Positions 36,478-44,713 of a stretch of 64,000 bases of DNA are shown piece by piece. A program made the position numbers and the translations under genes. The number at the start of each line of letters is the position of its first letter. Position 1 is the first letter of the stretch. Where the stretch lies: NCBI RefSeq assembly GCF_001524445.2, contig NZ_CP013417.1, forward strand, positions 186,001-250,000, in the 5' to 3' direction. This DNA comes from Burkholderia savannae (GTDB lineage: Bacteria > Pseudomonadota > Gammaproteobacteria > Burkholderiales > Burkholderiaceae). The notes under the pieces were generated by a model. The model saw nothing but the letters and a program-made list of their open reading frames with translations. It was not told the origin of the DNA and did no database searches.

Positions 36478-38056
36478 TCAGCCGCCCCCACACGTCGGCC
36501 ACGAAGATGCAGTGCGCGAGCAGCTCCTGCATCGCCGTATCGTCCATGTCCGGCTGCGCTTCGAGCAGCATCTCGATCGCCTCGTCAGGCGTCGCGCCCC
36601 GACGTAGCGCCGCGATCGCCGGTCCGAGCGTGGCGCGCAGCGCCTCGGTGATCGCGTCGGCCGGCAGCGCGGCGATCGTCTGATCCAGTTCGTCCTGATC
36701 GGGATAGACGATCTCGCCGGCTGCGTTGCGCAGCACGGCGCGATACCGCATCTTCGCGGTACGCGGCAGCTCGTCGACACGTTCCTCGGGCGGCAGCGCC
36801 ATCTGCGGCTTCGGCACCGTGAGGATGTCCTCGCCGTCCTTCGGCTCCGGGATCATGAGCTTGTCCTGCGCCCACTGGCGGCCGATTTTCATTCCGGCTC
36901 CGACGAACTTCGGAATCGCATCGGCATACAGCGCCAAGTCCGCAGGGTCGCGGGTGTCGAATTCGAAACGCGGGCAGCGGCGTGGGTCGGATGCGCCGAA
37001 GTTCAGCGCCGACAGCATGTAACAGAGGCTCGTGAGCGTGCGCTGCGCCTGGCGGGCATCCGACGTCAACAGATCCTGCCGCACCTCGTTGTGCGTCTTG
37101 CCGAGCGCGTTCGTCGACGTCTTGCCGTCGGCCTGCGACGTAAGCGTGCCACCGAGGATCGCCTTCGACACGCTCTTCTCGCACCAGTTGATCATCGCCT
37201 CGAACGGGTCTTTCGTGCCGTCGGACGCTTCCTGGAACTCGATCATCATCCCCTCCGGGATGATGCCGGCCGCGTTGTGGCCGATCTCGGCGACCGCACG
37301 CAGCAGCGTGGCTTTCTCTTCCTTCGTCGAGCCCGGCGGATACTTGCCGACACGCAGCGGCAAGCCGTAGATTTCGAGGAACTCGGCCAGGTCCGATACG
37401 GCATAGGTCTTGAACAGGTACGGCCACGCCAACACGCGGTGCAGACCTGCACGGGTCAGATAGCCACTCTTCGCGCGATGCTTGTGCACGAGCCATCCGA
37501 ACGGCCAGAGCGGTTGGCCGTCCGACGAGTTGTCACGCAGACGCAGATCGTTGCCGTCGTACAGCGGCGTGCGGAACCAGCGCTGCGGCCGGTGAGTAAG
37601 CGTTTTCGGGAGCCATACCTTCTCGACCTGGTGCCACTCGATCTCCTGCGCCGAGAAACCGTGGCCGACCGCGTCCATCAGATCGAATAGCACGTCGTCG
37701 AAGTTGGCGATGTCGGTGAACCACTCATCCAACTGCGCGGTTTGCTTTTTCTCTTCGGCGCTGGCATTCGCGGGTGCGACGATGTTCCAGTCGAGCGTGA
37801 GCAGCGCGCGCTTGCGCTTGCTCATCTCGGCGAACAGGTGCGCGTCGCGTTCCTCCATGTCGACGAACAGATCAGACTGCGCCATCAGGTCGCCATACTC
37901 GGCGGCTTCCAGAATCGAATGCAGCTTCTTCGGCGTGAGGCCCCGCGACGGATGCTGCGCGAAATCGCGCGTGATCCAGCCGAGCTTCGACGTCTGCGGT
38001 TCGGACAGCACTTCGCGCTGGATCGGCTGTCCGTACATATCAAGAATTTGAGCCAT
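36467..38056 (-). CDS. Portal protein (Mu gp29-like, DUF935)
   Basis: A 529-residue portal. Family features are LTPKKLHSILEAAEYGDLMAQSDLFVDMEERDAHLFAEMSKRK near the start, the YDGNDLRLRDN region and GGTLTSQADGKTSTNALGKTHNEVRQDLL in the stem. GAGGAA seven bases upstream of ATG 38056 decides the start over an in-frame codon 15 bp earlier. Confidence 0.93.
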   Translation of the reverse strand: MAQILDMYGQPIQREVLSEPQTSKLGWITRDFAQHPSRGLTPKKLHSILEAAEYGDLMAQSDLFVDMEERDAHLFAEMSKRKRALLTLDWNIVAPANASAEEKKQTAQLDEWFTDIANFDDVLFDLMDAVGHGFSAQEIEWHQVEKVWLPKTLTHRPQRWFRTPLYDGNDLRLRDNSSDGQPLWPFGWLVHKHRAKSGYLTRAGLHRVLAWPYLFKTYAVSDLAEFLEIYGLPLRVGKYPPGSTKEEKATLLRAVAEIGHNAAGIIPEGMMIEFQEASDGTKDPFEAMINWCEKSVSKAILGGTLTSQADGKTSTNALGKTHNEVRQDLLTSDARQAQRTLTSLCYMLSALNFGASDPRRCPRFEFDTRDPADLALYADAIPKFVGAGMKIGRQWAQDKLMIPEPKDGEDILTVPKPQMALPPEERVDELPRTAKMRYRAVLRNAAGEIVYPDQDELDQTIAALPADAITEALRATLGPAIAALRRGATPDEAIEMLLEAQPDMDDTAMQELLAHCIFVADVWGRLNGG

Positions 38057-38067
38057 GTTCAGTTTCC

Positions 38068-39855
38068 TCAATAGCCGCGCCGGCTCGACAGCGGATAGTC
38101 ATAGTCGTCGTCATCGTGATCGGCACCGCGCTCGATCGGCCGGGACGTGACCGCCTCGTAACCGTCCGTGATGCCGTAGCCGCGCGACTGCGCGATCATC
38201 CAAAGAATGTGCAGCGCGGTCAGGCCGTCAAAGTGGTGATGGCCCTGCGGCTCCGGCCATTCATCCAGCTCGGCGAGCAGCGCAGTTTGCGTCGCGTGGA
38301 ACAAAATCGATGGCGTAATGCGATCCGTGACGAACGGCTCCAATGAATCGATCCGCAACTCGGGTGCGACGCTCGCCGTGACGCCGACGAGCGGTAACGG
38401 CACGCCGGCCCGCAATGCGGCCTTGATCAGATCCTGTCGCGCCCATTCATACGCATTGTTGTTTTCGAAGCCGAACGCGCGGCACCGGAATTCACGTTGA
38501 ACCTTGATCAGGTCAGCTTCGAGCTTCGACGGCACGCGGCGCTTGATCTCCGCGTGGATGACATGCAGCTTGCGACTGACGATGTCCAGACCGCCGACCA
38601 AGATCGCGGACGGGTCCGACTTCCTGCCTTGCCCCATCGATGGATCGCACGCGCCGAACATCAACCAGGACTGCAATCGCTGCACCCAGAACGTGATGTG
38701 ACCGAACACCTTGTCTTCTTCGGTGCGCGGATCGCCCTGCATCTCGGTCGCGAACGCGCGCGGCGATTTCGCACGCTGACGCATCAGATAGAACAGCGTG
38801 CGCACCGATGGCCACGACGTGACGGCGCCGGCGTCCATCTCGGCCCGGTGCTCCAGGTAGAACTGATACGACGGGAGATCGGTGTCGGCGATCGCCTCAC
38901 CACGCGCGGCGGCCTCTTCGATCGCCGGCTTGTCGTCGTTGAGCATCAGCGCTTCGCACTGCTGCCACAGATCCATGTTCGTCGGCATCTGCGCGATCGC
39001 GCGGAAGTGGTGGACGATATGCCCGATCGTGCGCTTCGCGCGCGAGATCGGATCATCCTTGTCCAGCACCGTGCCGACGCCGATGTATTTCACGCTGCCG
39101 TCCGGCGGGCCGAGGTAGTCGATCGCCTTTTCCAGCCACGTCCAGCGGTTCTGGCGCTCGGTCGGACTCTTCGCCTCGGCGTCGGTGATCAGATCATCGC
39201 CCATCAGCACCTTCGGCCGGCTGGCACCGTGGAACGTCCCGCGAATCGCTTGCTCGGCACCGAACGGCTCGACCTTGACGCCGTTCTTCGTGACGAACTC
39301 GCCGACCTTCCACATTGGTCCCTTGCCGCACACCTCGGGGAAGTCGAGCTGAAGCGCTGCGTTAGCGGTCAGCTCGGTTTTAACCACTTCGAGCAGCTTC
39401 GTCGGCAGCGATGTTTCCGCGCCGAGCAGGATGACGTAGTCGAGGAACGGCGGCAGCTCGCCGGTCCAGCCGATCTCGCGTCGGACTTCCTCGCGCTGCA
39501 GCAGCCCCTGCACGATGATGTACACCGGGCCGATCTTCGTGCACATCGACGACTTCGCCTCGCCGCGCGGCGCGACCCACCATTCACGCGTGCCGCCGGC
39601 CTGGCGCAGCAGCTTCGGAAACCGGCCACAGAAGTGCGCCTGGAACAACGACGGCGTACCGCGAATGTGGTGCGGGAAGTACGTGTAGGCGAAGAACTGG
39701 TAATCGCCGTCGACGAGCACGCGGCGGCGGCGCTCCGCGCGCGCAGCCGGCGACGGATCGAGGCCCGTTGCATGGGCCTCGATATCGCGCCGCAGCTCGG
39801 CCTGCAGCTCGGCGATTTCCTTGTGGAAATCCTTCTCAGTGAACTTCTGGACCAT
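38068..39855 (-). CDS. Terminase large subunit (Mu gp28-like)
   Basis: A 595-residue packaging motor. The Walker-A-like loop is WVAPRGEAKSS at residues about 93-103. The nuclease domain starts with the acidic FGACDPSMGQGRKSDPSA, and further acidic positions follow near GLTALHILW. ATG 39855 (MVQKF) is preferred because the frame upstream is arginine-rich noise overlapping the neighbouring gene. Confidence 0.92.
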   Translation of the reverse strand: MVQKFTEKDFHKEIAELQAELRRDIEAHATGLDPSPAARAERRRRVLVDGDYQFFAYTYFPHHIRGTPSLFQAHFCGRFPKLLRQAGGTREWWVAPRGEAKSSMCTKIGPVYIIVQGLLQREEVRREIGWTGELPPFLDYVILLGAETSLPTKLLEVVKTELTANAALQLDFPEVCGKGPMWKVGEFVTKNGVKVEPFGAEQAIRGTFHGASRPKVLMGDDLITDAEAKSPTERQNRWTWLEKAIDYLGPPDGSVKYIGVGTVLDKDDPISRAKRTIGHIVHHFRAIAQMPTNMDLWQQCEALMLNDDKPAIEEAAARGEAIADTDLPSYQFYLEHRAEMDAGAVTSWPSVRTLFYLMRQRAKSPRAFATEMQGDPRTEEDKVFGHITFWVQRLQSWLMFGACDPSMGQGRKSDPSAILVGGLDIVSRKLHVIHAEIKRRVPSKLEADLIKVQREFRCRAFGFENNNAYEWARQDLIKAALRAGVPLPLVGVTASVAPELRIDSLEPFVTDRITPSILFHATQTALLAELDEWPEPQGHHHFDGLTALHILWMIAQSRGYGITDGYEAVTSRPIERGADHDDDDYDYPLSSRRGY

Positions 39856-39856
39856 G

Positions 39857-40054
39857 TCAGTCCGCCTTCGCGTCGAGCAGCGCCTGATAGACCTTGTACA
39901 CATCGACGCCGTCATACAGATTGTGCGTCACATAGATCACGTTGCCGGTCACCGTCTCAACAACGAGGCGCGTATCGCGATCACGGTGTTCGATACGGGC
40001 ACTAACGACGTGAACAGGATTCACCGCGTTGTCGCGGGTCAGTTTAATCAGCAT
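39857..40054 (-). CDS. Small hypothetical protein between terminase genes
   Basis: A 65-residue protein, compact and beta-rich (VVSARIEHRDRDTRLVVETVTGNVIYVTHNLYDGVDVYKVYQALLDA). Not recognised. It is tightly packed between the two terminase genes, with no space for another start, so it is likely expressed. Confidence 0.65.
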   Translation of the reverse strand: MLIKLTRDNAVNPVHVVSARIEHRDRDTRLVVETVTGNVIYVTHNLYDGVDVYKVYQALLDAKAD

Positions 40055-40063
40055 GTCATCACC

Positions 40064-40561
40064 TCAACCATAGGCGGTGGCCAACTCGTCGCCGAACGGG
40101 CCGAGGACATCGGCGAACGCGCCGACGTGTTCCGGATGCCGATCCTTGATGAATGTAGCCAGGCGCTGCACGACGCCCATCGCGATCGCCAGCTCGTTCG
40201 TCTCCGGCAGGATGCGTTTCGATGCGTTGATCGTCTTGTTGTACGCATCGGCGAGACTCGCGAGCAGCGCGACCTTGTCGGCCGGCTTCATCTCCGCACC
40301 GTCCAGTTCGTCCATCGTCGCTTGATATTGCGTGACCAGGCCGGCCAGCATCTGACGGGCCGCGCCTTCAATGCCACCGCCCGCGATGAGCTGCGCTGCC
40401 TGGGCCTTGTCCCAATCGTCACCGGCCGCGCGCGCATCGTCCTTCCAGCGCCGAGCCGTCGACGAATTGACGCCGCTCTTTAGCGCGGCGACTTCGAGCG
40501 ACAGACGATCGAACACGAAAGCTCGACGCACCTTGTCGCGCACTTCCTTCGGGTAGGCCAT
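40064..40561 (-). CDS. Terminase small subunit (Mu gp27-like, DUF1804)
   Basis: A 165-residue protein. MAYPKEVRDKVRRAFVFDRLSLEVAALKSGVNSSTARRWKDDA is a helix-turn-helix typical of DUF1804 small terminases. The rest is helical, for oligomer formation. It recognises the phage DNA for packaging together with the large subunit. Confidence 0.9.
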   Translation of the reverse strand: MAYPKEVRDKVRRAFVFDRLSLEVAALKSGVNSSTARRWKDDARAAGDDWDKAQAAQLIAGGGIEGAARQMLAGLVTQYQATMDELDGAEMKPADKVALLASLADAYNKTINASKRILPETNELAIAMGVVQRLATFIKDRHPEHVGAFADVLGPFGDELATAYG

Positions 40562-40566
40562 GCGCG

Positions 40567-40776
40567 TTAAATTCCCAGCTTCGCGCGGGCAAACGAGATA
40601 CCCATCGCGACGATGCCACCGGCCACGGCACCCGCGCCAGCACCGGCGACCGCCCCGTATTTGATCGAGCGCTTCTCGACGTTGGCGAACTGATTCTTCA
40701 GCTCACTCATCCCTGCATCGATCTTCTTCAGCAGCAGCATTTCAGGGCTGTCGCTCGGCTTCACGTCCTCGGTCAT
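40567..40776 (-). CDS. Small protein with glycine-rich membrane segment (Mu gp26 region)
   Basis: A 69-residue protein with a charged N-terminal helix and a Gly/Ala-rich hydrophobic C-terminus (GAVAGAGAGAVAGGIVAMG). Not assigned to a named family here. It overlaps the previous gene by four bases. Possibly a lysis or membrane accessory protein. Confidence 0.65.
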   Translation of the reverse strand: MTEDVKPSDSPEMLLLKKIDAGMSELKNQFANVEKRSIKYGAVAGAGAGAVAGGIVAMGISFARAKLGI

Positions 40777-41075
40777 GGTTTGTCCTGTTTTCTGTCCAGC
40801 TTGGTGTTGATGTCAGTCAGCTTTTGATCGATGCTGCGCAGACCGTCTCGGAATTCGTCGCGCATGGCCTGATTCTCGGAGCGAGGGACGTATTCACGCG
40901 CCACCATCTCGCGGAACGCAGCGATGTCGCGCTGGATGTTGGCGTCCCTGGCCTCGTTGTCTTCCAACTTCTTCAGGACGCTCCGGATCACAACGCCGCC
41001 GAAGAGGTTGACCGCTCCGAGTAGAAGCGTGATGACGCCCATAAAAATCGCGGCCGGATCGAATGTCACTTGCAC
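40773..41075 (-). CDS. Single-pass membrane protein with coiled coil (Mu gp25-like)
   Basis: A 100-residue protein. The N-terminal membrane helix (AAIFMGVITLLLGAVNLFGGVVI) is followed by a charged coiled coil (KKLEDNEARDANIQRDIAAF...DQKLTDINTKLDRK). The layout matches the gp25-like protein of Mu-type phages, of unknown role. Confidence 0.72.
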   Translation of the reverse strand: MQVTFDPAAIFMGVITLLLGAVNLFGGVVIRSVLKKLEDNEARDANIQRDIAAFREMVAREYVPRSENQAMRDEFRDGLRSIDQKLTDINTKLDRKQDKP

Positions 41076-41299
41076 GCATACCTCCGGTTGATAACCTGCT
41101 CACGACGCTCCTGGCATTCAATGCAGAATCGGCAGCCCGGTACCGCGCGTCGACGTTCCTCGGGAATTGGTTCGCCGCATGCATCGTTCTGGCAGAACGC
41201 TTCCGAACTGGCAGTGCTGCGAGTGGGTCGCGTTGCCGCCGCGATCGCGAGCGCGCGGTACTGTTCTTCGATGTCGCTCGCGTGGTCAAAGTCATCCAT
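41066..41299 (-). CDS. TraR/DksA-type zinc-finger protein
   Basis: A 77-residue protein. A C4 finger, FCQNDACGEPIPEERR..PGCRFCIECQERRE, is the DksA/TraR zinc motif. Small phage and plasmid TraR-like proteins bind the RNA polymerase secondary channel. The ATG follows the Rz stop directly. Confidence 0.85.
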   Translation of the reverse strand: MDDFDHASDIEEQYRALAIAAATRPTRSTASSEAFCQNDACGEPIPEERRRAVPGCRFCIECQERREQVINRRYACK

Positions 41300-41920
41300 C
41301 TATTGCTTGTCCTCTTGCTCCGGAAGCGCGGCCTTCACCGCCTTCAATTTCGATTCGGTGTTTCGGGCGCGGGTCGCGTAGTCGACGACCCAGTCGAGGA
41401 CGTCGGCTTGTGATACCCCGGAGTCAGCGGCGGCATCGGCGTCGGGTCCGACAACAGCAGAGGCGGTATCGGTGCTTGTCGGCACTGCGGAATCACCAGC
41501 GTCGGCGATGCCTGCGGCGTCGTTCCACACGCGGACAAAGCCACGGCTGAACACACAGCCAACGACAGGCGACGCAGTTTGCAGGGCAGTGGCCGGCGTG
41601 CTACGGCGAGGTTGCGCGACATGATCGATTCGCTCCTTCAGCGCCGTCGCGGTCTGTGCGACGGCGGTTTGAACAGTGAGATAGCCGGACTCCACGGCTG
41701 ACGCACGTGTCACGTCGGCCGCGTACTTGCCGAATGCGTCGCTCGCGGCCGACGTGGATGCATGCTCGACGGACGCACGGTAGTCGGCCAACGCCTTGTC
41801 ACCATGTGCAGTCGCAACGCTGTAGCCGTGCTGGTAGGTTTTCGCGAAGGCGGACGCGAGCAGTGCGGCAATGACGATGCCTGCGGCCAGCTTCCCGTAC
41901 TTACAGATTGCTATCGTCAT
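41300..41920 (-). CDS. Inner-membrane spanin (Rz-like)
   Basis: A 206-residue protein with an N-terminal membrane helix (KLAAGIVIAALLASAFA) and a periplasmic helical part (VEHASTSAASDAFGKYAADVTRASAVESGYLTVQTAVAQTATALKERIDH), typical of Rz proteins. The start is ATG 41920, overlapping the holin gene. Together with the lipoprotein encoded inside it, it fuses inner and outer membranes at lysis. Confidence 0.8.
   Translation of the reverse strand: MTIAICKYGKLAAGIVIAALLASAFAKTYQHGYSVATAHGDKALADYRASVEHASTSAASDAFGKYAADVTRASAVESGYLTVQTAVAQTATALKERIDHVAQPRRSTPATALQTASPVVGCVFSRGFVRVWNDAAGIADAGDSAVPTSTDTASAVVGPDADAAADSGVSQADVLDWVVDYATRARNTESKLKAVKAALPEQEDKQ
41344..41622 (-). CDS. Outer-membrane spanin lipoprotein (Rz1-like), nested in Rz
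   Basis: A 92-residue frame lying wholly inside the Rz gene in another frame. It has a basic N-terminus, a hydrophobic segment and the lipobox LSAC (SLAVCSAVALSACGTTP), followed by a Pro-rich tail (QAPIPPLLLSDPTPMPPLTPG), the classic Rz1 profile. The embedded arrangement is well known for spanin pairs. Confidence 0.85.
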   Translation of the reverse strand: MSRNLAVARRPLPCKLRRLSLAVCSAVALSACGTTPQASPTLVIPQCRQAPIPPLLLSDPTPMPPLTPGYHKPTSSTGSSTTRPAPETPNRN

Positions 41921-42146
41921 TTGCCCTTTCCTTGGAGGGACGGCCGCGCCATGCGGCGAGCGCCTGGATGACTGCGGAATAGCCGCCAACGCAACCGAGA
42001 TAGATCAACCAAGTATCGAACGTGAGCTGATTACGGATGCCCTGATAGATGAACATGCCAGTCGCGACGGCCGACGCGATGTTCGGCCAGAGCTTCGCGT
42101 GCGAAAGCTTGCCGTCGTGGCCAGTGATGAGATCGGTGAGACTCAT
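41901..42146 (-). CDS. Holin-like membrane protein (DUF2644 type)
   Basis: An 81-residue protein with two hydrophobic segments (about residues 20-38 and 45-65) and a short charged tail. HDGKLSHAKLWPNIASAVATGMFIYQGI is characteristic of DUF2644-like proteins of Mu phages. Its place between endolysin and spanins supports a holin role. Confidence 0.78.
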   Translation of the reverse strand: MSLTDLITGHDGKLSHAKLWPNIASAVATGMFIYQGIRNQLTFDTWLIYLGCVGGYSAVIQALAAWRGRPSKERANDDSNL

Positions 42147-42150
42147 GGAG

Positions 42151-42645
42151 TCAGCTTGCCGTCAGGAACAGCGTGCGCTCGGCGCGACGACGGCGCGTCA
42201 GTCCGGCCATCGGCTTTCCACCTGCCTTGTCCCACAGCAGGAACTGTTCGGCCGCGCCTGCATAATCCTTCGCGCGCAGCTTCCGGAGAAGCGTCGACGA
42301 GCCACCGGAACGCAGATACACCAGGCCGTCCTTGACGCCCGGCTTGCCAGGACCGATGTTGAATACAAACGACACCAGCGCATCGAACTGACTTTGCGTC
42401 AGTTCGAGATCGAAGTCATTGATGATGTCCTCTCCGCGTGTACGGATGTCTTGTGCGAAGAGCATGTCGGACACTGCCTGCGTGATCTTCAACCCCTTGT
42501 AGACGTCCGGTCCGGTGTGGCCGCGCCCGATCGTCCAGGGTGCGCCACCCGTCGCAGGATCGGGGTACGCTTCGAGACGATCGCTCTCGAAATCCTCGAT
42601 CAGATTGCAGCCGGCGGGGGACAGTCGTTGTTGCTTCATTGCCAT
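42151..42645 (-). CDS. Phage lysozyme (GH24 endolysin)
   Basis: A 164-residue muramidase. The catalytic region is LIEDFESDRLEAYPDPATGGAPWTIGRGHTG, with the catalytic Glu in DFES and the Thr in GHTG. QFDALVSFVFNIG is the family core. The N-terminus is not hydrophobic, so this is not a SAR endolysin and should need the holin. GGAG fits ATG 42639 best; ATG 42645 is also possible. Confidence 0.93.
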   Translation of the reverse strand: MAMKQQRLSPAGCNLIEDFESDRLEAYPDPATGGAPWTIGRGHTGPDVYKGLKITQAVSDMLFAQDIRTRGEDIINDFDLELTQSQFDALVSFVFNIGPGKPGVKDGLVYLRSGGSSTLLRKLRAKDYAGAAEQFLLWDKAGGKPMAGLTRRRRAERTLFLTAS

Positions 42646-42663
42646 CTCCGATTGAATGGCACG

Positions 42664-42710
42664 ACTGTAGGCTGCGTGTAGCGGACACCTTAGTGGATCA
42701 GTGTCAGTGC
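42664..42710 (-). promoter_or_regulatory. Candidate Mor-dependent late promoter
   Basis: Between the early-operon terminator and the lysozyme gene the minus strand shows TACAGT (42669-42664) as a -10, no good -35, and an imperfect dyad GACAC-12 bp-GTGTC (42684-42705). Activator-dependent promoters with a dyad near -35 are the rule for Mor/C control in Mu. Inferred. Confidence 0.45.
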
Positions 42711-42712
42711 AA

Positions 42713-42739
42713 ACAAAAAGCCCCGCACGCGGCGGGGCT
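42713..42739 (-). terminator. Terminator of the early/middle operon
   Basis: Perfect 8-bp stem AGCCCCGC/GCGGGGCT with a 5-base loop, followed on the minus strand by CTTTTTGTTT. It separates mor from the lysis genes. Confidence 0.9.
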
Positions 42740-42766
42740 TCGTTTAATCATGGCGGGATTCTAACG

Positions 42767-43201
42767 CTAGAACAACTCCGCCTGGGGAACGGTGCGTTCA
42801 GATGCGTCGGCGCGCTTGAGGATGCGCCAAACATGTCGGTCGGCCATCTGATAGCGAAGTGCGAGCTGCGCGACAGCGTGGTTTGCAGCATGGTCGCGGG
42901 TCAGCATGTCGAACTCTGCCCGAATGCTCCGATACATCAGTTCACGCATGGCTTTCACGCAACGCGGAATGTACAACACGTCACCTCCGAAATGCGCCGT
43001 AAGCTGATCGGCCGCTTCCGGGCCTACGATCTCGGCAAGCGCCTCGTAACGGATTTCGCCGAGACGCGAGCGGCGCAGCGCGACCGGGAACGTCGTGCCG
43101 CCGAGCTGCTCGACCAGGCGTACCGTCGTCGGCAGACCGATCAGCTTGACGATCGTCTTCACGACGTCGGGCAACAGGTGTTCGACACCATCGAACTTCA
43201 T
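42767..43201 (-). CDS. Mor-type middle operon transcription activator
   Basis: A 144-residue protein. The C-terminal helix-turn-helix (NHAVAQLALRYQMADRHVWRILKRA) and the central GGDVLYIPRCVKAMRELMYRSIRAEFD match the Mor/C family. It should switch on the lytic operons beyond the terminator. It overlaps the gemA-like gene by four bases. Confidence 0.9.
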   Translation of the reverse strand: MKFDGVEHLLPDVVKTIVKLIGLPTTVRLVEQLGGTTFPVALRRSRLGEIRYEALAEIVGPEAADQLTAHFGGDVLYIPRCVKAMRELMYRSIRAEFDMLTRDHAANHAVAQLALRYQMADRHVWRILKRADASERTVPQAELF

Positions 43202-43596
43202 GCCGACCTCCGCTTCGCATCGTATTGCAGCGCGGCGATGAGCTTGCCGAGCATCACGTCGTCACAGAACTCGATCGCGTCGACCTTGCAGATTCGCTTC
43301 ACCATGCCGCCGACGTAATCCCACGGACGGCCAGCGTCAGCTAGCAGCGCTTCAATCTTGCGAATCTGAGCGGCACGCGGCTGCGCAACGTGCGGTCGAC
43401 GGCCGGCATCGCGCTTCGGTTTGAAGCCGCAGCGCTCGAAGTGCTTCAGCAGCTTGTGCGCCCCCTCCGGAGTCAGGTCTTTCGACGAGCCGACGCCGGC
43501 GATGCTGCGAAGCACCGTGCGGTATTCGTCGTCGGTCATCGCGAGCTGTTGTTTGGCGATGTGGATTTTGGCTATCGTTGTTTTCGCGATCAGCAT
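43198..43596 (-). CDS. GemA-like regulatory protein (Mu gp16, DUF1018)
   Basis: A 132-residue protein. IAKIHIAKQQLAMTDDEYRTVLRSIAGVGSSKDLTPEGAHKLLKHFERCGFKPK is the DUF1018/GemA signature. In Mu, GemA affects host gyrase and cell functions. The start ATG 43596 shares one base with the stop of a 28-codon gene upstream. Confidence 0.9.
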   Translation of the reverse strand: MLIAKTTIAKIHIAKQQLAMTDDEYRTVLRSIAGVGSSKDLTPEGAHKLLKHFERCGFKPKRDAGRRPHVAQPRAAQIRKIEALLADAGRPWDYVGGMVKRICKVDAIEFCDDVMLGKLIAALQYDAKRRSA

Positions 43597-43682
43597 CACG
43601 ACCTCCACCAGCGCCGCAGTTCCTTGCGGCAAAGACAGACCAGGAAGACGATCCCGGCCAGGATGACGGCGATGTCAGACAT
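43596..43682 (-). CDS. 28-residue membrane miniprotein
   Basis: MSDIAVILAGIVFLVCLCRK...WWRS: one hydrophobic helix with a basic tail. Its start overlaps the upstream gene by 8 bp and its stop shares a base with the GemA start (TGATG), so translation is probably coupled. Not recognised; coupling and composition are the only support. Confidence 0.5.
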   Translation of the reverse strand: MSDIAVILAGIVFLVCLCRKELRRWWRS

Positions 43683-44133
43683 GGGCCGCATCCGATTCAG
43701 TCACATCGACCGACGTGTTAACCACCACCCCAACCGAGACGAGCGAAACCGACTGGTTGACACGAGCGAAGTGGCGCAGCATCGCTCCCGGTGCGCTCCA
43801 TGTAGGCATGAAGATCGTCGCGGTCTTGTCCAGGTCCGGGAAGTACTTCCGGGCCTTCCGCTTGCCGAATTGCTTCTCGATGTTCGCGCGCTGCGATGGT
43901 GTGTACGCGCAGATCTTCGTAGGCCGATAGAACCGATGTTCGGGCGCATCTGCCTTCAGATAGCTTCCCCGGAACCAGCCGTTCACGTAGACCATCAAGT
44001 CATAGCGACGCGGCTTCGTTCGCTGCACCTGAATCGTGACCGTGTCACCATCGCAGCGAAGCACGACGCACCCATACGGAAACGACAGTTCCGTGTCGAT
44101 TTTCTCGATGTCTTCTCGCGAGAGTTTTGACAT
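43675..44133 (-). CDS. Hypothetical early phage protein
   Basis: A 152-residue protein with a beta-rich start (FPYGCVVLRCDGDTVTIQVQRTKPRRYDLMVYVNGWFRG) and a basic middle (KQFGKRKARKYFP). Not recognised. It is part of the tightly packed early operon between DUF3164 and GemA. Confidence 0.68.
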   Translation of the reverse strand: MSKLSREDIEKIDTELSFPYGCVVLRCDGDTVTIQVQRTKPRRYDLMVYVNGWFRGSYLKADAPEHRFYRPTKICAYTPSQRANIEKQFGKRKARKYFPDLDKTATIFMPTWSAPGAMLRHFARVNQSVSLVSVGVVVNTSVDVTESDAAHV

Positions 44134-44142
44134 GGCTCCTCC

Positions 44143-44700
44143 CTATACCGGTTTCGCCGCCTGTGCGGGAGCGCGAGATTCGAGCGCTTCGATCGCGGCG
44201 AGGATCGGATTGTTAGCGCTCGACCATTCGCCAACATCCACCTCGAGGAGCTTTCCGACCGATTCGGCTAGGCGCGTGCCGTCCTCTTCCATCTGGTCGC
44301 GCTCGTCGATCGTCCGCGAAAGAACGCGCTCGAGCGCCTCTTCCGCCCCCGACTCGTTGGCGGACGCGGCGCGGGCATTCATCGCCGCAGCGATTTCCGT
44401 GGCAATAGAATCAGTGATCGCAACAGCAAGCTTGGCGTCTCCGCTCCAAATCTCGCGCGCGTGCGCAACAACTTTGATGTGACGTGGTGACCGCTCGTTC
44501 GCCGGCGCTGCCGGTGCGGGACGTGACAGCATCGGGTTGAGGCGCAGAACTGCATTCCAGAACTCGCGAGCCGCGTCGTCGACGGTCAGGTGGTCGGCAA
44601 TAGTCACACGGCCGTCGTCGGCGATCGTGATGATCGGTTGGACCGATTGATCTAGCGACGTGAAGGCGATGCTAACGGTGCAATCGTCTTTGTAGGACAT
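44143..44700 (-). CDS. Hypothetical early phage protein
   Basis: A 185-residue protein. VTIADHLTVDDAAREFWNAVLRLNP is a compact helical motif, and the second half is an acidic Ala/Glu-rich helix. Not recognised. Directly downstream of the DUF3164 gene. Confidence 0.68.
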   Translation of the reverse strand: MSYKDDCTVSIAFTSLDQSVQPIITIADDGRVTIADHLTVDDAAREFWNAVLRLNPMLSRPAPAAPANERSPRHIKVVAHAREIWSGDAKLAVAITDSIATEIAAAMNARAASANESGAEEALERVLSRTIDERDQMEEDGTRLAESVGKLLEVDVGEWSSANNPILAAIEALESRAPAQAAKPV

Positions 44701-44713
44701 GGCTATGTACCTC

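Noticed and set aside
38497..40005. Long plus-strand open frame opposite the terminase gene
   Set aside because: Arginine-rich shadow of the terminase and its neighbour; no domain and no ribosome-binding site.
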